Shown: piece by piece, positions 1-10,750 of the stretch
Position numbering within the stretch: position 1 is the stretch's first letter
Layout of the letters: each line of letters begins with the position of its first letter
Assembly: GCA_022560025.1 (NCBI GenBank)
Contig: JAFISE010000211.1
Location: forward strand, 1-47,041
Reading direction: 5' to 3'
Origin: Stagonosporopsis chrysanthemi
Lineage: Eukaryota > Ascomycota > Dothideomycetes > Pleosporales > Didymellaceae
DNA: 47,041 nt
The notes under the pieces: model-generated
Seen by the model: only the letters and a program-made list of their open reading frames with translations
What the model was told of the DNA's origin: nothing
Databases searched by the model: none
Made by a program: the position numbers and the translations under genes

Positions 1-1559
1 TAGTTTTACTATATATAGACTAAGATCTCTCTAAGTATTTAAGTACTTAATCTAGGCTTTAAGTAGTAATAGTATAATTCTTTTTCTTAAATAGTAGAAT
101 ACTTAACTACTTATAATATAGAAAGAAAGAACAACTTTACTATACTAATCTATACTGTTTTGTAACTCTTAAGATTAACAAGAATACCTTAGTTAGATAT
201 AAAACAAAGCTTTGTTACAACAGGTTAATAAGATTACTTTTTTCTTAGCTAATCTACTTACTTTACTTAGAGTACCTCTATACCTTGCTAACTTTCTAAT
301 ATACCTGCACTTGTAAAGAATATAATTTTAAGAGCTTACTATAACTATAAAAAGCTAAGACACTTTACTAAGAATTGTATAGTACTTTATATATGCAAAA
401 TCAAAGTAAAACAAGAAGACTTTGTTAATACTAAAGAAGACTTTAATAAGACTAATATAATCTCTATAAAAAACAGTCCTGCCTAAGAAGATTATTCTAC
501 TTAGGCCTAAACTAATATAATTTATCTAATCTCTTACTGTCTTATTTGTTTAGCAGACTTTATTTTCTTACTTCTACTGTTCTTTGCAACTAAAGGCTTA
601 GTATTTAACTTTGCTCCTTAGTTAATACTAGTGCCTAAGAATTTTTGTTTTTAAACTCTAATATTACATATTCTATCTCTACTTTACTTTATAAACCTAT
701 CTAAAAACTACTCTTCTTAGTTTAAGTTAAAAGGTTCTAAGATTAAATTACCTCTCTAGTAACCTAGTATATACAGTTATACCTTATAGTTAATAGCTAA
801 AAAGTACATAACTACTCTTTTATTATTATAGATCTTAGATTATAAGATTGTATTATTAGAATTAAATAGCTAAAGTGCTTTAAGCTATAACTTAATATAG
901 ATAGGTCTTAGTTAATATAGCCTGCTATATACTCTTAATTATATAACTCTGTACTGCTCTTATTAATAACTTTGTAACAACCTCTTAGAGAAGGCAAAGC
1001 CTAACAGGACGTAGAGCAACAAGATACTCTATAGAAATAAGAAGAGTATTAGTAACAATATAGCTCTAGTATAACTGTTTAATATATAAAAAGTATATTA
1101 AAGTTGCCTAAGTTTTGTTTACAACTTCTAGTACTACTTAATAAAGTAGTAAACACCTTTGTAACTGTGCTAACTAAGAATACTACTATTACTATGCTCT
1201 TAGCTAATACTTTCTACTTTTTAATAAAGAAACTACAAAACAAGTTCTTTATAACTAATCTGTACAAGATTGATTGTATTATAGAAAAAAAGTGTAACTA
1301 AGACAACTTTAACAACGCCTAACTAATCTAGAAATACTTACTAGCTTAATACTCTTAGTATACTAATATATTTAGTAAGGCAGAAGCTAAAAGCCTTCTA
1401 GAATACTACCTTTACAACTACAAGATTATTCTAAAAGAACCTTTGCCTAACTACTATTTTCTCTTGTACAAATAGAACTTTAAAGAACTTGAAGTAACTA
1501 AAAGGTTTATATAAGATTAACTTTAATATAGTTAGATTAAATATAGCTAAAGCCTATTT
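1..1559. mobile_element. Unclassified AT-rich transposon remnant (probable 5' part of the chromovirus)
   Basis: This stretch has the same composition and stop density as the pol relic downstream and lies where gag and protease would be. No zinc knuckle or protease motif could be recognised. The short open frame around 1104-1301 sits in the same strand and phase region as degraded pol and is most likely a chance survivor of a longer frame. Assignment to the downstream element rests on position only. Confidence 0.5.
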
Positions 1560-4400
1560 ATATTACTTGTACTATATATATAAAAACTAAATAAAAGCTT
1601 GTTTATCTATATAGACTATTATAAATTAAATAATTTGACATATAAAGACTTTTATCTAATACTTTGTATAGACAAGCTACTTGCCTAACTATCTAAGGCA
1701 AAGATATTTACAAAGTTTAACATTTAATTAGCTTTTAACTAAATCTATATAGATCTTGCCTTAAAGAAGTACACTATATTCTAGACATGTTATAGCATAT
1801 ATAAGTGCAAGGTCTTACTATTTAGTTTGTACAATAGCTCTGCTATATACTAATACTATATAAACAATATTCTAATTAACTACTTAGATAACTTCTATAT
1901 TACTTACTTAGACAATATCTTTATCTACTTTAAAAACGCTTAGACTTACTAGACATATATTAAGAAAGTTCTAGAATGTCTTTACTCTACAGGCCTGCAG
2001 GTTAATATTAAGAAAAGTAAATTCTATATAACTTGCACTTAGTACCTTAAGTACATTCTTATAAACAAAGGTATTAAAGTAGATTCTAAGAAGGTATAGG
2101 TTTTAGCTGACTAGAAGCTACTTACAACTATAATAGGTATAAAATTATTTCTAAGCTTTACTAGTTTCTATTAATAATTTGTACCTAAGTTTTTTTAAGT
2201 AGTAAAACCTTTAATTACATTGCAAAGTCTATTAAATACTTTTAAATAGACTCTAGACTGCTAGGCTAGCTTTAAAAAGCTTAAACAGAGTCTATTAGCT
2301 ATCTTAACTTTGTACTACTTTAATCTAGACCTTAAAACAAAGCTTAAGACTAATATATTAAATAAAGTAGTAGCTAGTGTTATGTCTTAGAAATATACAG
2401 ACAACTGCTAGTACCTTACAGTATTCTATAGCTGTTCTCTATTAGGTTTAGAGCTTAACTAAGAGATTTATAATAAAAAGCTCTTTACTATCTTCTAAGC
2501 CTTTAATAAGTAAAGAGCTAAGCTAATATCTATACTAAATTAGATCTGTGTCTACTCTAACTACTATTTCTTAGAATATTTTATAACTACTAAAGTCTTA
2601 AATACTTAATAAGCTAAGTAGGTAGAGGCACTTACTCTGTTTAACTTCTAAATTAAGTACACTCTAGAGAAGAATAATAAAAGAGCTAATATTCTTATTT
2701 AAAAAGAGTAAGACCTAGCTAACCTTAAGACAACTTAGAAAGATAATTGCTCCTAAGTATTATTAGAACTCTAACAACTTTACAACTATATTAACTCTAA
2801 TCTTGCCTAAGTCTATTTTTTATATTCTTTAGTACACGCTATCTACACCTTGTAGCTAAAGATATAGTTAGACTTCTTAGAACTAATTAAAGCTATGCTA
2901 TAATATAATTACTAGGCCTTTAAAAAAGAGTAAAAACCTCTAGTCTCTAGTTATTAGATCTATAATAGTCTGCTTTTATACTAAGATTGTCTATATATAG
3001 TCTTAGACTTAGTGCTGTACACTTGCCTTATTAAAGAAGCTTACAACTAAGTATCTACTACTTACCTAAGTATAAAGAAAACCTACTAGCTAATATCTTA
3101 ATAGTACTACTAGTAGAGTATAGAAGCAAGCTGTAAACAATATATATAAAATTATATTTTTATTACTATAGTTATCTAAAACAAACCTAACTCTACAAGT
3201 ACTTATACTTATTACTTATCTCTAATTAACCTATACAGCACCTGTGTATAGATTTTAAGAATTTTCTAAAAGACAAAGCTAGATATAATTAAATACTTGT
3301 TATTATTAACTGTTTAACATAGTAAGCAATTACTATCTTATACTACAAGACAATAACTATATAAAAGACAGCCTTTTTATTTATTTAATAAGTCTATTAT
3401 TTTAGTTATACTCTTAAATTAATAGTATCTAATTATAGACTCTAGTTTGTATCTTGTTTCTAGTCTAAGTTTTGTTAGATTATTAGTGTTAAAGTTAAGC
3501 TTTCTACTACCTACTATAAGAAAACTAACAGCTAAACAGAGATTATAAACAAGTATATTAACTAGCAGCTATAATTGTTTATAATATACTATTAAGATAA
3601 CTAGTCTAAATTACTACTGCTTATTAACTATATATAGCTTACTTTACTTTATTCTAGTATTAAAATAACTCTTTATTAAGTATTGTTTAAAAGTAAACTT
3701 AGACAGAGCTAGTAGTAGAATAGATATAATATAGATATAACTCCTTGTAATAACCTAAACTACTAGAATATACTTACTCTAGCAACCTGTATATACTAAG
3801 CTTAGAAGGTAGCTAAAGAAAATATAGAAAAGGCGCAGCTGCAAATAAAAGCTACTAAGAATAAGCACTGCAGTCTAGTTAACTAGGCAGTAAGTAATAA
3901 AGTATACTTATTAACTAAGAACTTAGCTGTTAAGTGTCCTAGCTAAAAGCTATCTAATTTCTAAGAAGATCTGTTTAAAGTCTTTAAACAAGTTAGTTAT
4001 TTATAGTATTTAAAACTTTCTTCTAGCTTATAAATCTATAATGTTTTTGCTCTAGATATACTCTATAAAGACTTAGCAGACCTTTTACTTAGATAGAAAG
4101 CTTTAAAACTCTTAGGTATTTTAATTTAAAAAGTTAAAGAATAGAAAGTATAAGAAATACTTACAAGTAAGCTAGTTTAATAATACTTAAAGTACTATAT
4201 AAGTTAGCTAGAATATAACTCTAACTCTACTTAGTACCTAGTAGAAAACTTTAAGAATGCTCTTTACAAGCTAAGAGTATTTTATAATAAGTATTTATAA
4301 TTACTAGGTCTTTTAAAGTAGTTACTATATTAGATTAAATTCTAAGAAGAAAACAGCTAGTAATAGTTTAAGTAAGTACATTATAAATTAAAAAGACAAA
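1560..4400 (+). mobile_element. Degenerate Ty3/gypsy chromovirus pol relic (RT, RNase H, integrase, chromodomain)
   Basis: Conceptual reading of the plus strand, passing over many TAA/TAG codons and some frame changes, shows the Ty3/gypsy pol order. Reverse transcriptase starts about 1597 with a degraded VDYR-LNN-like segment, followed by an AKIFTK motif. The YLDD box is YLDN at 1905-1916, and a downstream block reads VLECLYSTGLQVN. RNase H-like sequence follows at about 2340-2600. Integrase core remnants lie about 3300-3650, including a degraded SDRG-QFVS box and a HPQTDGQTER-like box. At about 4200-4320 a chromodomain-like segment reads LEYNSNST, stop, YLVENFKNA, with the stop at the expected Trp. 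This marks a chromovirus. Gag and protease upstream of 1560 are not recognisable. It cannot encode a working protein. Confidence 0.88.
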
Positions 4401-4739
4401 GAAGACCTAGACTACTTTAAACCTTTACTAACCTAACTAAGTAATAAAGAAAAATATCTACTCTACTATATATATAGTAATTAAGCTAGAGCTTTACTAA
4501 TATTGCTTATTTCTTTCTTAGCGTCTACTAAGAAAGTATCTAAATTAGCTAATACCTTTTTAAGTACTAACTTCTTTAGGCTCTTGCTCTTAGTGCTCTG
4601 CTGTAAAGCTTTAACTACTAAAGCCTGCAGAGATACTACTACCTACCTTAGCTCTGCTACCTTATTGTGTAGAGACCTTACCTGCATAGTAAGCGCTTTT
4701 ATTACCTCTATTAAGGCCTAATTAGTAATAAGCTAGATA

Positions 4740-5697
4740 TAGTACTAATAGAGTAATATATTAGTAGCTAATACCTCTTTAAGCTATATAGTTACTACTT
4801 GCACTATACTTACTAAGGCATAAGCTAACTAACAGAAGTTATTCAAAGCAGTCTTACAGACAGCCTATATAGCTATTGCCTTTAGCTCTTTTAACTTTCT
4901 ACTTTCTTCTGCTATAGCTTCTTTCTACGTAATAAGGTTACTCTAAAAGGTATTGTACTTAGGTCTAATATAAATTAGTACTTATTCTAAAGTTAGCTTA
5001 AAGACTAATAAAAAAAAAGTAATAGTAATTAAATTAGACAATACTTCTTATTCTAAAGTGTGTAATAAGCACACTTTAATAATAATACTTTATTAAAAGT
5101 GTATACTACTATATTCTTCTATGCAAAGGCCTAAATTAAATAAAGGCAGATAACTTAATAGGCTACTATAAGAGTACGAAGAAAGACAGGTATTAGCATA
5201 GTAACTAAAAAACAAGCCTAGCAATAGTTAGTAGTAATTAGATAAAGTTGTTTAAGGTACTTACAGCAAGAATTAGTGTCTGTTAGAAAATAGAAACAGG
5301 CAGAGCACGCGTTGTTTACTTAAGAAGCACGCTGTAAGCAATTTAACCTAATTAAGAAGTAGATTAAACATATTTCTATAGTTACTACAACTTTAGTAAA
5401 AGCTACTTTGTTATAGTACAGGCTCTTACAACAGATATAAAGCCTAGTAATAATTTAATTTACTTAGTTATTATTACTAAAGAGCTTGCCTAAGACAAAT
5501 AAGTACAGAGTAGCTAATATAGCTTGTATAGCAAAACCTAAATAAAAGTTAATAATAGTAAAGAAAGACTAGAGTCTTAAGATAGATAAGAGTTAGATTA
5601 GTTTTATATCTTTTTAAAGTTTAAACCTTTATAGTATAAGAATTTTCCTTATATTTTTATAGAATTAGAGACAATTTACTTACAAAGAAGAGAGTAA
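4740..5697 (+). repeat. Internal segment, copy A of a tandem LTR-element array
   Basis: This 958-bp stretch is repeated at 5976-6934. The two copies can be followed side by side from their first bases (tagtactaata) to their ends. Differences are mainly C/T and G/A transitions, as RIP would leave. A purine tract at 5684-5694 sits just before the LTR and resembles a polypurine tract, which sets the element's orientation as plus. No upstream LTR is seen at 4740, so the left end of copy A is missing or truncated. The coding content is not recognisable. Confidence 0.8.
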
Positions 5698-5975
5698 TAT
5701 AAGAATAAGCCTAGTTCTTTAAGCCTACCTTACACTACCTAATAACTACTTAACTTAGATCTATCTTTTAACTACTCCTTAGTATAGTCTTCTTTAAGCT
5801 TTTAAGTATAAGAAGAGATGTCTCTACAGAGTTTAAATAGATAGTTTTAAAATATTCTTTTATACAAGACCTATAGAACTAAAGATCTAGTCTTATAGTT
5901 TATCTTAGTGCTTTTATACACTTTATAGTAGATACTTATACAATTTAGACTCTTTTAGCATCTTATATTGTTATA
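5698..5975 (+). repeat. LTR copy A (278 bp) of tandem retroelement
   Basis: This is one of three related LTR copies in the window (others 6935-7201 and 7552-7829). It begins tataagaa and ends ttata. The canonical TG..CA ends appear as TA..TA, which RIP-type transitions would produce. It lies between two copies of the same internal sequence, so it would have served as 3' LTR for copy A and 5' LTR for copy B. Its length matches the solo copy exactly by my count. Confidence 0.82.
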
Positions 5976-6934
5976 TAGTACTAATAAAGTAATATATTAG
6001 CAGCTAATACCTCTTTAAGCTGCGTAGTTGCTACCTATACTATACTTGCTAAGGTATAAGCTAACTAATAGAAGTTATTCTAAGTAGTTTTATAGACAGC
6101 CTATATAGCTACTACCTTTAGCTCTTTTAACTTTTTACTTTTCTTTACTATAGCTTCTTCTTATATAATAAGGTTGCTCTAAAAAGTATTATACTTAGGT
6201 CTAATATAAATTAGCACTTATTTAAAAGTTACCCTAATAACTAATAAGTAGAAAGTAATAGTAATTAAACTAGATAATACTTCTTCTTTTAAAGTGTATA
6301 ATAAGAATACTTTAATAACAATGCTTTATTAAAAGTATATACTACTATATTCTTCTATATAAAGGCTAAAATTAAAAATAGGCAGATAACTTAATAGGCT
6401 ACTATAAGAGCGCTAAGAAAGACAGGTATTAGCATAGTAACTAAAAAACAAGCCTAGTAATAGTTAGTAGTAATTAAATAAAGTTGTTTAAAGTACTTGC
6501 AGTAAGAATTAGTGTTTGTTAGAGAATAGAAATAAGCAGAGTATATGTTGTTTACTTAAGAAGCACACTGTAAGCAATTTAACCTAATTAAAAAGTAGAT
6601 TAAATATATTTTTATAGTTACTATAACTTTAGTAAAAGCTACTCTATTATAGTATAGGCTCTTATAATAGCTATAAGCCTAGTAACAATCTAATTTACCT
6701 AGTTATTATTACTAAAGAGCTTGCTTAAGATAGATAAGTATAAGGTAGCTAATATAGGTTATATAGTAAAACCTAAATAGAAGTTAATAATAGTAAAGAA
6801 AGACTAAAGTCTTACAACAGATAAGAGTTAGATATATGTTATACCTTTTTAAAGTTTAAACCTTTATAGTACAAGAATTTTTTTCTTATAATTTTATAGA
6901 ATTAGAGACAATCTGCCTATAAAGAGAAAGGTAA
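5976..6934 (+). repeat. Internal segment, copy B of a tandem LTR-element array
   Basis: This is the second copy of the roughly 960-bp internal segment, flanked on both sides by LTRs, giving a short LTR-internal-LTR unit of about 1.5 kb (5698-7201). Such a unit is too short for gag-pol, so it fits a non-autonomous (TRIM- or LARD-like) or internally deleted element. The bases directly after the LTR (tagtac) could be a mutated primer-binding site (TGG to TAG). A purine tract at 6921-6931 precedes the right LTR. No open frame survives. Confidence 0.8.
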
Positions 6935-7201
6935 TATAAGAACAAGCCTAGTTCTTTAAGCTTGCTTTATACTACCTAACTTAGATTTGTCTTCTAACTA
7001 CTTCTTAGTATAGTCTTCTCTAAGCTTCTAGGTATAAAAAGAGAAGTCTTTACAGAGTTTAGATAGATAGTTTTAATATATTTTTTTATATAAGACCTAT
7101 AGAAATAAAGATCTAATCCTATAGTTTATTTTAGTACTTCTATATACTTTATAGTAGATACCTGTACCTTTTAGACTCTTTTAGTATCTTGTATTATTAT
7201 A
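6935..7201 (+). repeat. LTR copy B (267 bp), right end of the tandem array
   Basis: It aligns with the LTR at 5698-5975 along its length but lacks about 11 bp near its left part, where the other copies read aataactactt or similar. Otherwise the differences are transitions. It starts tataagaac and ends ttata at 7201. No clear target-site duplication could be assigned because the left boundary of the tandem array is not intact. Confidence 0.8.
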
Positions 7202-7546
7202 TTAACAAGGCTAGCTTTATACTAGGTAAGATTATAATATAGCTTGTTATAATAGTATTAGAGAAAAGAAGCAGGCTAAAGTCTATCTAGCTAGGCAATT
7301 GCTTGTAAGCAACACTAGTTGCTGCAATTAATACTACTAGCTAGTCTATCTTGCTGTTTCTAATCTTAACTAGCTAGTACTACCTCTCTACTTAGTATAA
7401 AGAAGTATTAATTCTATACAACTAGATAATTATAGTTAGTAATAATAGATAGACAACTAACTAGCTAGAAGTTAAGTAGCTAAAGTACTTTAACACTTAT
7501 ACAAAGGCTTATATAGTAAAAGTATATTACTTACTTATTCTTAATA
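7202..7546. mobile_element. Unclassified AT-rich repeat DNA left of the solo LTR
   Basis: AT-rich sequence of the same degraded character lies between the tandem array and the solo LTR. With 7835-8830 it would form one older element interrupted by the LTR insertion. No domain was recognised and no terminal repeats were found by eye. Confidence 0.45.
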
Positions 7547-7551
7547 GTTAT

Positions 7552-7829
7552 TATAAGAACAAGCTTAGTTCTTTAAGCCTACTTTATATTACCTAACAAC
7601 TACTTAACTTAGATCTGTCTTCTAACTGCTCTTTAGTACAGTCTTTTCTAAGCTTCTAGGTATAAGAAGAGAAGCTTCTACAGAGTTTAGATAGATAGTT
7701 TTAAAGTATTCTTTTATACAAGACCTATAGGAATAGAGATCTAGTTCTGTAGTTCATCTTAGTGCTTTTCTACACTTCGTAGCAGATACCTATACAATTT
7801 AGACCCCTCTAGCATCCTGTGTTATTACA
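7552..7829 (+). repeat. Solo LTR with 5-bp target-site duplication
   Basis: This 278-bp sequence is a third copy of the LTR without adjoining internal sequence. It is flanked by GTTAT at 7547-7551 and GTTAT at 7830-7834, a 5-bp target duplication as expected for Ty3/gypsy or Ty1/copia integration. It retains more C and G than the other two copies, for example near its right end where it reads cccctctagcatcctg, so it is the least mutated. A solo LTR arises by recombination between the two LTRs of a full insertion (established). It sits inside other AT-rich transposon DNA, so it is a nested insertion. Confidence 0.85.
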
Positions 7830-7834
7830 GTTAT

Positions 7835-8830
7835 AAAGCTACTACTTTTTTAAATTTTAAGAGCTTTATAAAGAGAGTAATATCTATATACTTTGTATAC
7901 TACTTTACTTATCTTATTTACTTTAGCTTTTTAATATTAGCTGCTTTTTACTGCTAAAGTGTATATATAGCTATAAGATTAAGATCTTAATCTAGTATTA
8001 GATTAACTATATTACTAAGCTTTATTTCTACTAGCTATTAAGGTAGTATATAATTAATTATTTACACTAGCTAATATATACACAGCTTTTTAAAGCACTA
8101 GCTTTATTCTATATTAGCTAAATATTATTCTTTTAAGTCTTAATATATAGCTATATATACTAACTCTACTAGCTACTTTTATAAAAGCTCTTTAAGAAGC
8201 TTATATACTAAGTAATATATATAAGCTTAAAGCTTTATTAATACTAATATATAAGTATATTTATAAGTATAAGACCTTAATACTAGTACTAATTATTAAA
8301 TCAATTAACTAGCTTAAAAAGAGTAACAAGGTAATAATACTATTAGCTAAGCTAATATACAATTAGATTGCTAGTCTTAAAAAGGTAAATTAAGTAGCTT
8401 CTATATATATGCAGTATAAGAAAAAGTATATACAATACTAAGAAGTACTAATAAAGAAAGCTAGTAAAGATAAACTTGCTTAATATAAAGTTAATTAGCA
8501 GATTGCTTATAACAAGTATTAGAGAAAAAATTAATTAGGTATTAGCTATTAGGCTCTTATACGCTATACAAAGTACAAAGAGCAAGGCTATAACTTAAAT
8601 ATGTATATAAGAAAGATAGCTTTGTTATAGCTTAGTCTACTTTCTTAATTTCTATATATTATAGCACTATACTGTTAAGTTATATAACTTTAGAGCTGCG
8701 AAAACTTAGTAAAGTAGCTAACTTACTTACCTAGCTAACTTACTTATCTTATATAGTATCTTAACTATATTAAGAATATATTTAAAAAAATTATGTATAT
8801 TCTTAGTATTTTAAAGAAAAAATAGTTAGA
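7835..8830 (+). mobile_element. Degenerate transposon ORF, class unknown
   Basis: Between about 8382 and 8647 one plus-strand frame reads as lysine- and tyrosine-rich protein-like sequence, interrupted only by TAA and TAG codons (about nine). No frameshift is needed. This is how a RIP-mutated coding region should look. Segments such as MQYKKKYIQY and LIRYTKYKEQGYN are visible. I do not recognise the family. The element ends near 8830, where composition changes. It may continue left of the solo LTR. Confidence 0.5.
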
Positions 8831-9898
8831 GCAAATCTGCGTTAGTTAGCTTGAATATCTAGTTAGTAGGGTAGGTATGTGAAGTTACTAGTATGCTCCT
8901 AGCGTTGGTTAGGTCAGCTGCGATCTCGCTTTTAAGTTTACACCCTGCGTTCTTCCCTGTAATCCTAAGTGGAGCACCTCTACGTACTCCTTACAAATCA
9001 CAAAGCTGACTGCACTACTGCACCCTGTAATAGAAAGAGGGAGAATGTCTCTATCTAGTCAGCACGATCAAGAAACGCAACGAGACGGCTGCAATAGATG
9101 TTAATCCCAAATAATAGCTGCACTGTTAAAGTAACTGCCAGCAGAACCCTACAACCTGAGAATATCTATAATTTGGGCTGTTGTTGCGAACAAGAAGCTC
9201 TTCGTGCCTGCTGACTAGATGGACCAAATCGGGTGTACACGTAGGTGTATAGTAATCACGAGTCAAAAATCCACTTTCGGTAAAGGCACTAGTGGGTAAC
9301 ATGGGTTAGCCCCGTTTTCTGGCTGGCAGTTGTTCATCTGTCGGCGCCGCAGCGTGCCGGCATTGGTATGTGTAAGCAAACGGCCAGATCGCGACCTACT
9401 TCTTGCTAGCTGGGAAGTCTGGAACAGACTGCAGACCTTGATTGCTATCATCAACACGTATTCTGCACGCCCATGCACATTTCAAGTATCCCTTCCGAGG
9501 CAAGTGGGGGAGGTATTGGGCATATCGTACATGTTGTTCCTGGGCCATGATATATTGGTGAAGGGTAGCGCTTACTTACTTCTGACTGACCCGACCAGAT
9601 GAGAACAACAACTAATGTTCCAGAAACAAGCTATTTCAAGTCCTCACAAGGTTGTTTATCCAGATCGAGAATCGATCTAATTGGCCTTTTAAGAGGGGGG
9701 GGGGGGGGGGGTTGCAAGGAAGCGGCTAGTGATTACTCTGTCGCGAACGGCGAACGAACAAAGGGGCGTACGGTTGAAGATCGATCGGTGCAGTCATCTG
9801 GTAGTGACGTAACCTTTGGATGACAAACCACCCACCTCAGTTGACTGACTCGACTGGAGCTGCATTTCACATACATAAGCTTGAGTTGTCTGTATCGG
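8831..9898. other. Intergenic transition zone, AT-rich block to first gene
   Basis: GC content rises to the genic level within a few tens of bases of 8830. A 17-nt G homopolymer lies at 9695-9711. Short open frames on both strands (for example 9330-9602) lack family motifs and overlap each other, so I call no gene. The last hundred bases are presumably promoter and 5' leader of the hydrolase gene that starts at 9899. Confidence 0.6.
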
Positions 9899-10750
9899 AT
9901 GGCATCTACAGGCGCCATGTCTTCCTCAAACGAAAAAAGCTCGAGCTCACCAAACACAGCCATCATCTTGGTCGATGTCTACAACGAGTTTCTACACCCC
10001 GATGGCAAGATTCACCCTATGGTCAGTGAGTCGATGGCGACCACAAATGCCATTACCCATCTGAAGGAGCTTGTTGGTGCAGCTCGGCAACGCCAGATCC
10101 CAATTTATTACTCAATGCACCAGACTTGGAAGGAGGGAAACTATGATGGGTGGCAACGTATGAATGCTACGACCAAAGGAGTTGCAGCGTCAAGAGCTAT
10201 CGAAGAAGGTAGCTGGGGAGCCGAATTCTATGAAGGTCTAGAGCCAGATGTCTTGGGAAACAAAGACGTGGTCGTGAGCAAGCATTGGAACAGCAGGTGA
10301 GTGTTACCGAATCAAATTACCGTTTGGTGTCTGTGAAATCGATTGAGCTGACATGGATACGTTCTCTCTAGTGGGTTTGCGAATACCGACTTGGACTATC
10401 TGCTCCATCAACGCAACATCACCCATGTGGTGATTGCAGGAATGATTGCAAACTCATGCATCGAATCGACCGCACGCTATGCGAGGGAGCTGTAAGTGAT
10501 CTAAGTTCCGGAGACATCAGTCTCGTTTTTTCAACATGTGCTAACAGTTACAAGTGGCTATCATGTGACGTTAATGTAAGGAAGCAAAGCCTCTTGAGTA
10601 TTTCTGTACCCGCACTAACCTCACCCACTCGATAGATCTGATGCCACAGCCGGATTCTCAGATGCACATATGGAGGCTGCAAAAGGGTTGATATGGCCAG
10701 TTATCGTGGACGAGGTAAAGACCGTTCAAGATTGGGCGTCAACTGCTTAG
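9899..10750 (+). CDS. Isochorismatase-like cysteine hydrolase (4 exons)
   Basis: The model gives 217 aa from four exons: 9899-10296, 10372-10491, 10555-10575 and 10636-10750. All introns are GT..AG and the phase is kept throughout. The isochorismatase-like fold is shown by the Asp in ILVDVYNEF (residue 26), the Lys in VVVSKHWNS (128) and the Cys in IANSCIEST (162), which form the family's Asp-Lys-Cys triad. The SDATAGFS block near the C-terminus is also typical. Members hydrolyse amide or vinyl-ether bonds (nicotinamidase, isochorismatase, ureidoacrylate and related amidases). The substrate cannot be told. The protein is probably cytosolic, with no signal peptide. The ATG at 9899 is the first in frame; a second at 9917 is possible. 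It is the first gene right of the AT-rich block, about 1.07 kb away. Confidence 0.9.

Larger units (their letters stand above)
1..8830. other. AT-rich, RIP-like transposon graveyard (gene-free isochore)
   Basis: The first 8.8 kb is strongly AT-rich with TpA everywhere and few CpA or CpG dinucleotides. No long open frames exist; the longest are about 65-72 codons. Where transposon reading frames can be followed, the interruptions are nearly all TAG or TAA at places where the family expects Trp or Gln. This is the pattern expected from C-to-T change at CpA on both strands (RIP, established in Pezizomycotina). Composition shifts sharply to ordinary genic sequence around 8830. RIP is inferred from pattern, not from a computed index. 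Confidence 0.9.

Noticed and set aside
1104..1301. 65-codon open frame in the AT-rich block
   Set aside because: It lies in degraded transposon DNA, has no start supported by context and no independent motif. It is a chance survivor between RIP-type stops.
4503..4721. 72-codon Leu/Thr-rich open frame
   Set aside because: It lies between the chromovirus relic and the tandem array, starts on a non-ATG codon, and fits composition bias rather than a gene.
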